Origin: JAOZPE01 sp964601275
GTDB taxonomy: Bacteria > Krumholzibacteriota > Krumholzibacteriia > JAJRXK01
Direction of reading: 5' to 3'
Length of the DNA: 64,000 nt
NCBI GenBank assembly: GCA_964601275.1
Contig: CAZRMV010000002.1
Location: 415,755-479,754, forward strand
Positions 49,339 to 57,255 of this stretch are shown piece by piece; position 1 is the stretch's first letter; the number at the start of each line of letters is the position of its first letter. The notes beneath the pieces were generated by a model. That model made no database searches and was not told the DNA's origin. It saw nothing but the letters and a program-made list of their open reading frames with translations. A program made the translations under genes and the position numbers.

Positions 49339-52206
49339 CTACCGCAACCGAACGATCTTGCGGGTCAGCTCCCGGTCGAGTCCGGGGCCGCGCAAGCGTA
49401 GCCGGGCATGGTACACCCCGCTGGCCGGCCGCCGGCCCTTCCGATCCAGGCCGTCCCAGAACGCGGTGTGTTCTCCGGCGGGAAGCTCTTCCTTCACCAC
49501 GGTGCGCACCCGCTTTCCCCGCGCATCGAAGATCTCCAGGCGGACCGCCGCGCGCGAGGGCAAGGTGAAACCAAAGACGGTTCTTCCGTTGCCTGGATTG
49601 GGACTGGGAGGCGCAAATCGCACGCGAGTCGACGGGAGCGCAGCGCTCGGATCCTCGTCCACACCGGTGACCACGTCCTCGATGCAACCGTAACAGCCGG
49701 TATTGCGGGGGTCGTGACCGAACATGGGCCAAGGGGGATTCAACGAGGCGGACTGGAAGCCCAGTGCAACGAGGGTCGGATCCTGCCGGGTCAGAAAGAC
49801 TCCCTCGATCAAGGAATCCTGATCCAGGTCACCGAAAGCGGGAGTGAAGGCTACCTCACCGGCGAGGGCGCGCGGCCAGCCGTCCACCACCGTCGTGGAA
49901 GCATGCCAGGCCCAGATGTTGCCGGAATCACTGCCGCTCAGGACCTCGTTGTTGCCGGTGTCGAGGTTGGCCACGGCCGGCATGGCCGGCAGGGGGAATC
50001 CCGGATCGGGGGTCAGGGGGAATCCCATGACCGCAAGACCGTTGTGGTCGTAGGCCAGCACCATGCCGTTGCGGGAGTCGGTCACCAGCTCCGGTTCCGA
50101 GGTACCGACCAACGGTGCGCAGGCGACGCTGGAGAGGGGAGACCCGGTGCCGGTGTCGATCGGGAAGCCGGGCAGGTCCAGCCCTTGGTCGTCCAGAAGG
50201 AACAGGTATCCGTCCGTGGTCGGCACGGCGATCTCCATGTCTCCGTCCAGGTCCATGTCGGTCAGGGTGGGCGCGCCGGAAACCACCCGCCCGAGATCCC
50301 GCGTCCACAGGATGCTGGAATCGTGCAGGCGGAGGGCAGTCACGGAAGTGTTGCCCGTGACCACGACCTCGGCCACACCGTCCCCATCGATGTCGCCGGA
50401 AGCTGCGGGCTGGTGCAGGTCATCCAGGGGGAAGATCCAGGACTGGGCGCCCGGAGGCGTCTGTCCCCGGTGGTCGAGGAATGCCAGCGTGTTGCCGACG
50501 GTGGCGATGAGGGTGCGGGGGTAGGGTCCACCCAGGGCGCCGATGGAGAGGAAGACCGAATCGGCTGGACTCAGGGTGACCGGGAAGGGGTGCATCACGC
50601 CGTCCAGGATGTTGAACGCCAGGATCCTCCCGTCGGCCGTCCCGCAGAAGATGCCGATCTTGCCGTCGCCGTTCAGGTCGCCGATGGCCACCGGGCCGCG
50701 GGTCAAGGGGGTTCCCGTCGCCAGGGGCCAGCCGGGCCAGGGAGTTCCGTCATGACGGTAGACGTTGATGCGGTTTGCGGTATCGGTGAAGACGATCTCC
50801 AGGAATCCATCTCCATCGAGGTCCGCCACGGTGGGGTCGCACAGCGGCTCGGCGTCGAGCGTCACCGGGAAACCCGGTTCCAGGTTGGGGTAGCCCGGAT
50901 CGCCCCGCCACTCGGCATCGAAGATCACCTGCTTGGGGCTGCCGTCGCCGGGGAGCAGCAGCCAGGCCTGGGCGAATCGGCCACCGTGGCTGGGGTCGGA
51001 GGCCAGCCCCGTTCGGGCCCATCCGTTGCCACTGTAGAGCTGGTCGGCGAAGCTCATGGGCGCGTCCCAGGAGTAGGGGTCGTCGGCATCGGCTTCCTGG
51101 AAGGCGGGGGTGTCGCCGGACCTGCCCGCAACCATGAAGCGGAGACCATTGGAACCCCAGCTCATGTCGAACAACGCGTCGAGCGCATCGGAAGATGTGA
51201 CCTCGCCGGTCCAGTTCGCCCCGGCGTCGGCGGAATACCGGATGCCCAGGCCGAGGAGGGTGTAGGTCAGACTGGACTGATCCCAGGTCCTCCGCAGATA
51301 GCAGAGTTGGATGTTTCCATCGAAGGGGGATGCAGCCAGAACCGCATTCCCTTCGCTGATGCCGTTGACGTCGGTCGCCATGACGATTTCCGCGTCCCAG
51401 GCGGCCAGACCTCCGGCACCCCGGTTGGGACAGCGACGGTACACCACGGTGTTGTCGCGAATGGTGTCGGACGCAGCGACGGTCCAGGCCACGTGGACAT
51501 TGCCGCCGAATCCAGTGCGGACCGCCAGGGGAGTCAGGAGGCTCCTGGTGCTCGAATCGTACTTGGCCAGGGCATAGGGAGTCTCGAAGGTCGCTCCGCC
51601 ATCCGTGCTGCGGGTGTACCAGATCCGGTCGCTGGTGTCGCCCGTGCTCTTCGCAACGAGATAGAGATGAAAATCTTGATAGCCGACAGCATCACAGGCC
51701 AGATCAGGGTGTGAGTACCGCGTCTGATCCTTTCCCGCCAGGACCTCCAGTTCGGAACCCCACGTGGCGGAAGTGCCGGCGGTGGGGGAAGCGACCAGGA
51801 CGATGCTTTCGGGCTGCAAGCCGAAGTTCGAACGGGTGCAGGCGAGGAAACAGGTACCGCCGGCGACGACGATGCTGGGCTGGGTATAGCGAATCTCCGG
51901 GTAGATGTTCTCGAGGGTTCCCCAGAGGGAGAAATGGGAGCCTCCGTCCTGCGAGCGGTACACGCGGATCTGCATCCCGCCGACCGCGAAGAAGTTGCTG
52001 ACGGCGACATAGATATCACCATTGTCGGCGATGGCGAGATCGGTCTCGGCTGGCTCGATGCCACTGTCCACACTGGTGTCGTCTCCTCCCCGGTTGTCCA
52101 CGGACAGAGCGAACACGGAGGATGCGGGGATGAGGCACAGAAGAATCGTGGCCAGAACAAGGGACACCGGAATGCAATGATGGAAGCGAACGGACGCACG
52201 GGACAT
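49339..52206 (-). CDS. Large secreted propeller protein with FlgD-like C-terminal domain
   Basis: A 955-residue exported protein with signal peptide (PVSLVLATILLCLIPASSVFA). Residues about 35-400 look like a sialidase/BNR-type propeller with Asp-box-like loops (RSQDGGSHFSLWG, RSTDGGATFETP, YSADAGANWTG). Residues about 415-850 form an FG-GAP/VCBS-type propeller (DLDGDGFLEIVFTD, DLNGDGKIGIFCG, DIDGDGVAEVVVTG, DMDLDGDMEIAVP). A FlgD-like Ig domain ends it (about 870-955: PPSPNPGNGRTVFGFTL, FWDGLDRKGRRPASGVY, final IVRLR). It is probably displayed at the cell surface or secreted. ATG 52206 follows GTGGAGGTTGGCC. Confidence 0.88.
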   Translation of the reverse strand: MSRASVRFHHCIPVSLVLATILLCLIPASSVFALSVDNRGGDDTSVDSGIEPAETDLAIADNGDIYVAVSNFFAVGGMQIRVYRSQDGGSHFSLWGTLENIYPEIRYTQPSIVVAGGTCFLACTRSNFGLQPESIVLVASPTAGTSATWGSELEVLAGKDQTRYSHPDLACDAVGYQDFHLYLVAKSTGDTSDRIWYTRSTDGGATFETPYALAKYDSSTRSLLTPLAVRTGFGGNVHVAWTVAASDTIRDNTVVYRRCPNRGAGGLAAWDAEIVMATDVNGISEGNAVLAASPFDGNIQLCYLRRTWDQSSLTYTLLGLGIRYSADAGANWTGEVTSSDALDALFDMSWGSNGLRFMVAGRSGDTPAFQEADADDPYSWDAPMSFADQLYSGNGWARTGLASDPSHGGRFAQAWLLLPGDGSPKQVIFDAEWRGDPGYPNLEPGFPVTLDAEPLCDPTVADLDGDGFLEIVFTDTANRINVYRHDGTPWPGWPLATGTPLTRGPVAIGDLNGDGKIGIFCGTADGRILAFNILDGVMHPFPVTLSPADSVFLSIGALGGPYPRTLIATVGNTLAFLDHRGQTPPGAQSWIFPLDDLHQPAASGDIDGDGVAEVVVTGNTSVTALRLHDSSILWTRDLGRVVSGAPTLTDMDLDGDMEIAVPTTDGYLFLLDDQGLDLPGFPIDTGTGSPLSSVACAPLVGTSEPELVTDSRNGMVLAYDHNGLAVMGFPLTPDPGFPLPAMPAVANLDTGNNEVLSGSDSGNIWAWHASTTVVDGWPRALAGEVAFTPAFGDLDQDSLIEGVFLTRQDPTLVALGFQSASLNPPWPMFGHDPRNTGCYGCIEDVVTGVDEDPSAALPSTRVRFAPPSPNPGNGRTVFGFTLPSRAAVRLEIFDARGKRVRTVVKEELPAGEHTAFWDGLDRKGRRPASGVYHARLRLRGPGLDRELTRKIVRLR

Positions 52207-52704
52207 GGCCAACCTCCACGATGAAGCGGATTCCACCCCGAAGGTCCTGGTCGTGCTGTCCTTTCTGGGGGTGCGCAGCGCTTCACATGAAAACGCAGGA
52301 CTCAGTTCCAACAAGTCGATGATACAACACTTTCACGACTGTCGGAAAACTGAAGTGGCAGCGTGGATGGTTCCTCCGGGCCTCCACGCTTTCGGTCATC
52401 AGGAAGCATGAAGCGATCGAACGTTGGTTCGGTGGTTCCGGTGATTCCCTCCTGTTCTTCAGGTTCCCGGGTCGGGTTCCGCTCATTGCAATGGTACGAC
52501 GACAGGTGGGGGAACGAGCCGACAGGTTGCTCTTCCCCAGCCGGTTTCGAAGAGGTATACACTCCAGGTCAGGACTCTGCGTTGGCGTACCGGACGGAGG
52601 ATGCGGTCGATGGGGATGGGCCGCAGGGCCGGCGGCGGAATCTGCGTCGGCGCACGTGACGGAGGCTCCGGCGAAGCCGAGGCGGTGCAGGGTTGGGTCG
52701 GAAA
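52207..52704. other. Intergenic region between divergent genes
   Basis: This 498-bp region separates the large secreted protein gene from a methyltransferase gene. It contains an AT-richer stretch near 52310-52360 with ATGATA (TATCAT on the minus strand, 52324-52319), and TATACA at 52556-52561 on the plus strand. Neither has a well-placed -35 box. Short open frames here lack family similarity and ribosome sites. I see no RNA gene. Confidence 0.4.
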
Positions 52705-53499
52705 ATGCGGATGCCGTATCCTTCTGGGACCAGACAGATGCAAGCAGCACCAGAAACCATCGAGACATCCGGCGCTCAGACCAGGGCCATGCCCCTGGCA
52801 CTGGACTTCGGCTGTGGATACGGAGCCAATCTTCCCGGCATCCTCAGGCAGGGCTACCGGTACTGTGGTGTGGACATCAGTGAGGAAGCGATTCGGCACT
52901 GCAGAAGGCGCTACAACGGGGTTGCAAACGCCGACTTCATCCGGTACGGGGGCGACGATCTTCCTTTTGCGGACGGCAGCGTCCAAGCCGTCTTCGCGTT
53001 CGATGTCCTCGAGCATGTCGACGATCTGGACCGAGCCGTCGGAGAGATCAGGAGGGTGCTGGCGCCGGGTGGAACGGTACATGTAACCCTGCCCAATCCC
53101 GCTTCGGAGAAATGGGTCCAGTGGTTCTACCGGGATTACTGGCACGACGTGCATCACCGGCGGGCGCTCGGTCCGGAGGATGCCGCCGCGCTCTTTCCCG
53201 ACTGTGAGCTTGTCCGGTTCCGGCGGGAGGAAGGGATCCAGAATCTGGAATTCCTTCTGTTGCGCCTGGGCGGATGCCGCATCGATTCACCGGTGGGTTC
53301 GTGGACGGGCGACAACGCCATGTCCCGGGCATGGCGCTTTCTGTGCTTCAGCGGCTGCATCTGGTTCTCCGAGAGTGTGTTCAAGACAAGGTACCGGTGG
53401 CTGCCTCTATGGCTCGTCGGCTATCCGCTGGGAAGGGTCATGAGCAGGATCTTTCCCAAGACCCACCGGTATGTCTTCCAGCGGAAGGATCCAGAATGA
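52705..53499 (+). CDS. Class I SAM-dependent methyltransferase
   Basis: The 264-residue product has the methyltransferase type 11 pattern: motif I LALDFGCGYGANL (about 32-44), motif II YCGVDISEEAI, motif III DLPFADGSVQAVFAFDVLEHV and motif IV RVLAPGGTVHVTLPNP. The C-terminal 100 residues include aromatic, basic segments (SESVFKTRYRWLPLWLVGYPLG) that may touch the membrane, as in lipid- or quinone-type or polysaccharide methyltransferases. The substrate is unknown. The start is uncertain: TTG 52693, ATG 52705, 52711 and 52738 are all in frame and none has a strong ribosome site. Confidence 0.83.
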   Translation: MRMPYPSGTRQMQAAPETIETSGAQTRAMPLALDFGCGYGANLPGILRQGYRYCGVDISEEAIRHCRRRYNGVANADFIRYGGDDLPFADGSVQAVFAFDVLEHVDDLDRAVGEIRRVLAPGGTVHVTLPNPASEKWVQWFYRDYWHDVHHRRALGPEDAAALFPDCELVRFRREEGIQNLEFLLLRLGGCRIDSPVGSWTGDNAMSRAWRFLCFSGCIWFSESVFKTRYRWLPLWLVGYPLGRVMSRIFPKTHRYVFQRKDPE

Positions 53500-53552
53500 T
53501 TGTGTGACGGGGAAAACGGCCATCCAGAGTGTCAGGCCAGATACTCTGCGAT

Positions 53553-53624
53553 GAGAAGAGAGGTCTCCCGGCTTGCCGATTTCCGAAAGAGAAGAGAGGT
53601 CTCCCGGTTTGCCGTTTTCCGAAA
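53553..53624. repeat. Two tandem 36-bp repeats upstream of an O-methyltransferase gene
   Basis: Unit one is 53553-53588 and unit two 53589-53624, starting GAGAAGAGAGGTCTCCCGG and ending TTTCCGAAA. They differ at two positions. They lie 47 bp before ATG 53671, in the 171-bp gap, so they may form a paired regulator site or leader structure. GAGAGGTCTC is nearly palindromic (GAGACC/GGTCTC-like) in each unit. Confidence 0.7.
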
Positions 53625-53670
53625 GAAATGTAAGCTGAGGAAATCCCCGATCACCAACTGGAGTCGATCC

Positions 53671-54696
53671 ATGACGCACTCGCCGGACCCCGGCCCGATC
53701 ATGCAGGCCGCAACGGGATTCTGGGCCTCCAAGGTTCTGCTCACCGCGGTCGAGTTCGACCTGTTTTCCCTTCTGGATGAAGCGCCCAGGACCGCGCCCG
53801 AACTGGGCAAGGCCCTGGCGCTGCATCCCCGCGGCACCCACGATTTCTTCGACGCGCTGGTGGCGTTGGGCTTCCTCGAACGCGACGGCGATGGGCCCGA
53901 GGGGCGTTACCGGAACACCCCCGCGACCGCCGCCTACCTGGTGAAGGAGAGTGGAAGCTATATCGGGGGCACCCTCGAAATGCTGAACTCCCGTCTCTTC
54001 GGGTTCTGGAACGATCTGGGCACGGCGCTTCGGACGGGCGAACCGCAGACCGAGGTGAAGCATGGGGGCGCATCCATCTTCGAGGAGCTGTACGCGGACG
54101 AGGAACGCCTGGCTGAGTTCCTGCGGGCGATGAGCGGGTTCCAGGCGGGAAACTTCGCCGCTCTGGCCGAGCGCTTCGACTTCTCCGCCTACGAAACGGT
54201 GACCGATGCCGGAGGTGCGCTGGCCCTGTTGTCACGCCTGCTCGCCAACCGTCACCCACACCTGAGATTCCGCAGCTTCGATCTTCCGCCGGTCGCACCG
54301 CATGCGAAGAAAGCGGTGGAAGAAGCGGGCCTGGCGGATCGGATCGAGATCGTCTCCGGCGATTTCTTCCGCGATGAACTACCGAAGGCCGATGTGGTGA
54401 CCATGGGGAACATTCTCCACGACTGGAACCTCGACAAGAAGATGCGCCTCATCGAAAAGGCCTACCAAGCGCTCCCGGCGGGTGGGGCCTTCATCGTGAT
54501 CGAGAACCTCATCGACAACGCGCGGAGGGAGAACGCCTTCGGCCTGTTGATGTCATTGAACATGTTGATCGAGTTCGGAGACGCTTTCGATTATACCGAG
54601 GCGGATTTCCAGGAGTGGTGCACAAAGGTCGGATTCACACGCTTCGAGACCATTCCCCTGACCGGACCCTCGAGCGCAGCGGTGGCCTACAAGTAG
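53671..54696 (+). CDS. SAM-dependent O-methyltransferase, hydroxyneurosporene/acetylserotonin type
   Basis: A 341-residue methyltransferase of the small-molecule O-methyltransferase group. The N-terminal dimerisation/winged-helix domain (about 1-100) has FWASKVLLTAVEFDLFSLLDEAP and the PRGTHDFFDALVALGFLER segment. The catalytic domain has TDAGGALALLSRLLANRHPHL as motif I, although GxGxG reads GGALA. FDLPPVAP, RIEIVSGDFFRDELPKADVV, GNILHDWNLDKKMRLIEKAY with the catalytic-type His-Asp, and GGAFIVIENLID follow. It likely methylates a hydroxyl on a pigment or secondary metabolite. ATG 53671 has GGAG 7 nt upstream. Confidence 0.88.
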   Translation: MTHSPDPGPIMQAATGFWASKVLLTAVEFDLFSLLDEAPRTAPELGKALALHPRGTHDFFDALVALGFLERDGDGPEGRYRNTPATAAYLVKESGSYIGGTLEMLNSRLFGFWNDLGTALRTGEPQTEVKHGGASIFEELYADEERLAEFLRAMSGFQAGNFAALAERFDFSAYETVTDAGGALALLSRLLANRHPHLRFRSFDLPPVAPHAKKAVEEAGLADRIEIVSGDFFRDELPKADVVTMGNILHDWNLDKKMRLIEKAYQALPAGGAFIVIENLIDNARRENAFGLLMSLNMLIEFGDAFDYTEADFQEWCTKVGFTRFETIPLTGPSSAAVAYK

Positions 54697-55136
54697 GTAG
54701 GACGGGTCGACCGGCCGAGGACGGGTCGACCGGCGTGGCATGGGGTTGCCCGGAAACGCTTGCGCCATCCCCGGATCCGGCAGGCTCCCAACGCGCCGCC
54801 AAGCCCGCGTTCGCCGTGTCACCGCCACGCGAGTTCCCAGGACCAGCCGGTGGACCGGGGGGCAGCCAACGCCCCGCCAGGCCACGCATCGCCCGACCGC
54901 GCACAGACCCGCCTCCAGTCCCCGAGGGAAGCCCACGGCGGAGGCCACAGCGATCCAGCCCGCTTCCGCCAACACATCCGCAGCCCCAGCAAAGAAGACC
55001 GGTTGCCGGGGAAAAGGCCCGCAGCAGCGGGAACACGGCAGCAATTCCTTGGACATCGAGGCCCGCGAGGGCGTAGGATCGAAAATGCTTCCAGCGCGCT
55101 GGCTCAAGCCTTGACCGGATCCACGTCAAGGACGCA
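54697..55136. other. 440-bp non-coding stretch with a duplicated GGACGGGTCGACCGGC motif
   Basis: GGACGGGTCGACCGGC is present at 54700-54715 and again at 54719-54734, right after the O-methyltransferase stop. The remainder is GC-rich, Pro/Arg-type open frames without ribosome sites or family similarity, which I do not call genes. A hairpin at its right end is listed separately. Confidence 0.45.
55109..55131 (+). promoter_or_regulatory. Hairpin that includes the ribosome site of the next gene
   Basis: CCTTGAC (55109-55115) pairs with GTCAAGG (55125-55131) across a 9-nt loop. The right arm contains most of AAGGA (55128-55132), the only Shine-Dalgarno-like sequence before ATG 55137, so the structure could hide the ribosome site. 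Confidence 0.45.
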
Positions 55137-57251
55137 ATGATGTCATTGATCTCCAGAAGCACCATCCCGTCGCTGCTCGCCGTCAAATCCCTGGCTCTGT
55201 CGATGACTTCGCGAGGCTCAAAGAGAAGCACCATCCCGTCGCTGCTCGCCGTCACATTCCTGGCTCTGTCGATCCCGCCGGCGTCTCCTTCGCCGGCGGC
55301 GGCCTATGACATCGTCTTCTCCCCGTGGGGAGAAGCGGCCCAGGGTGCCTTCGGCTACGAGGTGCGGGCCCTTGCCGACGTCGACAACAACGGCGTGCCG
55401 GACTTTCTCGTGGGCGACCCATTGTACAGCGGCGATGGTCCATTCCACGGCGGCCGCGCGTACCTCTATCTCTGCGATCGGAATCCTCTCCACATCACGG
55501 AAGTCGTTCTGCCGAGGGGCAGCTCGGACGTTCTCTTCGGGAAGGCGATGGCCGCGCTCGGCGATGTGAACGGCGACGGCTTCGCGGACTTCGCCATCAC
55601 CTCGGAGGACATCGACCAGACCCATCTCTACCTCGGGGGCGCGATCCCGGCGGAGATCCAGGAGCTGCCCATTCCCCTGCCGGCCGGCGTTCGCACGAGC
55701 GGTGTCGGCGCGCTGGGTGATGTCAACGGAGACGGCTATGACGACTTCGCCATCGGCGCGCTCTGGGAGGGCAAGGCCTATGTCTTTCTCGGGCGCCCGA
55801 ATCCCGTTTCGTCGCCGGACCTGGTCATCCAGAACAGCGATCCCTTGACCGCCACGCCGTTCGGGAAGTCGATCGTCGGCCTGGGCGACCAGAACGGAGA
55901 CGGCTACGACGACTTTGCCATCGGGATCTACGGGGTCCACGTGGACGGCGTGGTTCATCCCGGCGTGGCGATCTATTTCGGCGGATCCTCGATCGACCCC
56001 GCGCCGACGTACCTCATCGATCAACCGGGAGGAACGGGAACCTTCGGCTCCTCGATGGGCCTGGCCGGCGACTGGACCGGCGACGGGATCCCAGAGCTGT
56101 TGGTCCATGACCTGGATCCCCAGGAAATCACCGGAAGCTCGAACGATGCCCTTCTCGTGTACTCGTACTTCCCCGGCCAGGGCTTCTTCCAGGGCGACGT
56201 GATCGGGGGCACCGCCGGGCTGAGCGCGGGGCCGAGTTTTGCGTCCGGATGCGATATCGATGGCGACGGTCTGGCGGATCTCGTCTTCCAGGCACGGCCG
56301 GCGGGCTCGTCTGGATCGACGCTGGCGTACATCCCCGGGAGCGCGCACCGTCTCGGATCAAGCCATGTCCAGATCCCCTTGGCGCTGGGCTCCTCGGGGC
56401 TGGGGGTGCATTTCATCGATTCGATCGGGGACCTCACCGGCGATGGCCTTCCCGAGCTCCTGGTCGGATCTCCCAACGACAGCACGCAGTTTCCCAGTGG
56501 TGGCCGCGCCTACCTGATCCGGGGCGGGAGCCGGCGGATCATGCGCTTGAAGGCGGGGCAGGCGATGGGACCCATCGGGACTGAAGTGGTGGTGCCGATC
56601 TCGATCGCGGTCGACAAGGATCCCGCGGCCGGTCCGACGACCCTGGCGGCGCTCGACCTGGAACTGGGGTATGATTCCGCGGTCATGACCTTCCAGTCGG
56701 CCCAGCTCGTCCACCCGACCGGCCAATGGCTGATGGAGGTGGCCGGGAGCGACGGGGTTGTCGACATCGCCATGGTGGCGCAGCCCGCGCCGACCTTGGC
56801 CGGGGCGGAAGAGCCGTTCCTTGAGCTGCACTTCACCCTTGGCAGCGCGCCGGGGAGCACGCGACTGACGCTTCTCTCCGGACGGGCCAACGCGCGGCAC
56901 GACCTGCCGCTCTGGTACACCTTCGAATCGGGTTCGATCATCGCCTCGGTCGCCACCGACACTCCCGGAATCCCTGCCGCGGCATCCTTGCAATGCTACC
57001 CCAATCCCTTCAATCCCCGGACCACCCTGGTGGTGGATGTTCCCCGACCGGGTCCCGCCGTTCTGCAGATCTTCGATGCGCGGGGACGGGTCATCTGGGA
57101 ACGGCATCTCGACCGGTGGGACAGCGGCGCGCATCGCGTGGTCTGGGCTGGAGAAGATCGCGACGGACATCCCTTGCCCTCGGGAGTGTACTTCGCCAAG
57201 GCACGAGGGAAGGGCTGGAACGCGCGGACCCGGCTGCTCCTGTTGAGGTAG
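55137..57251 (+). CDS. Secreted FG-GAP/cohesin-like protein with FlgD-like C-terminal domain and doubled signal segment
   Basis: A 704-residue exported protein. Its start holds two copies of RSTIPSLLAV-x2-LALS, made by a DNA duplication; the second, followed by PPASPSPAAA, looks like the working signal peptide. ATG 55203 is therefore an alternative start, though the only ribosome-like site (AAGGA) precedes 55137. An integrin-type FG-GAP propeller (about 60-460) has DVDNNGVPDFLVG, DVNGDGFADFAIT, DVNGDGYDDFAIG and DQNGDGYDDFAIG. A cohesin-like domain (about 465-600: IGTEVVVPISIAV, LDLELGYDSAVMTF) follows. A FlgD-like Ig domain ends it (about 620-704: CYPNPFNPRTTLVV, final LLLLR). The next gene begins 5 bp later, so they form an operon. 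Confidence 0.87.
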   Translation: MMSLISRSTIPSLLAVKSLALSMTSRGSKRSTIPSLLAVTFLALSIPPASPSPAAAYDIVFSPWGEAAQGAFGYEVRALADVDNNGVPDFLVGDPLYSGDGPFHGGRAYLYLCDRNPLHITEVVLPRGSSDVLFGKAMAALGDVNGDGFADFAITSEDIDQTHLYLGGAIPAEIQELPIPLPAGVRTSGVGALGDVNGDGYDDFAIGALWEGKAYVFLGRPNPVSSPDLVIQNSDPLTATPFGKSIVGLGDQNGDGYDDFAIGIYGVHVDGVVHPGVAIYFGGSSIDPAPTYLIDQPGGTGTFGSSMGLAGDWTGDGIPELLVHDLDPQEITGSSNDALLVYSYFPGQGFFQGDVIGGTAGLSAGPSFASGCDIDGDGLADLVFQARPAGSSGSTLAYIPGSAHRLGSSHVQIPLALGSSGLGVHFIDSIGDLTGDGLPELLVGSPNDSTQFPSGGRAYLIRGGSRRIMRLKAGQAMGPIGTEVVVPISIAVDKDPAAGPTTLAALDLELGYDSAVMTFQSAQLVHPTGQWLMEVAGSDGVVDIAMVAQPAPTLAGAEEPFLELHFTLGSAPGSTRLTLLSGRANARHDLPLWYTFESGSIIASVATDTPGIPAAASLQCYPNPFNPRTTLVVDVPRPGPAVLQIFDARGRVIWERHLDRWDSGAHRVVWAGEDRDGHPLPSGVYFAKARGKGWNARTRLLLLR
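55155..55273. repeat. 69-bp in-frame duplication of a signal-peptide segment
   Basis: 50 bp starting AGAAGCACCATCCCGTCGCT at 55155-55204 recur at 55224-55273 with two differences. The offset is 69 bp, exactly 23 codons, so the coding frame is kept and the signal-peptide core is doubled. Confidence 0.85.
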
Positions 57252-57255
57252 GACG

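Noticed and set aside
49408..51714. Plus-strand frame opposite the 955-residue secreted protein
   Set aside because: The calcium-loop repeats and signal peptide are on the minus strand; the plus frame has no motif or ribosome site.
53553..53624. 36-bp tandem units considered as a CRISPR array
   Set aside because: There are only two units with no spacer between them and no cas genes nearby.
54735..55108. Overlapping open frames in several directions between the O-methyltransferase and FG-GAP genes
   Set aside because: No ribosome sites, no family signatures, Pro/Arg/Ser-biased composition in all frames.
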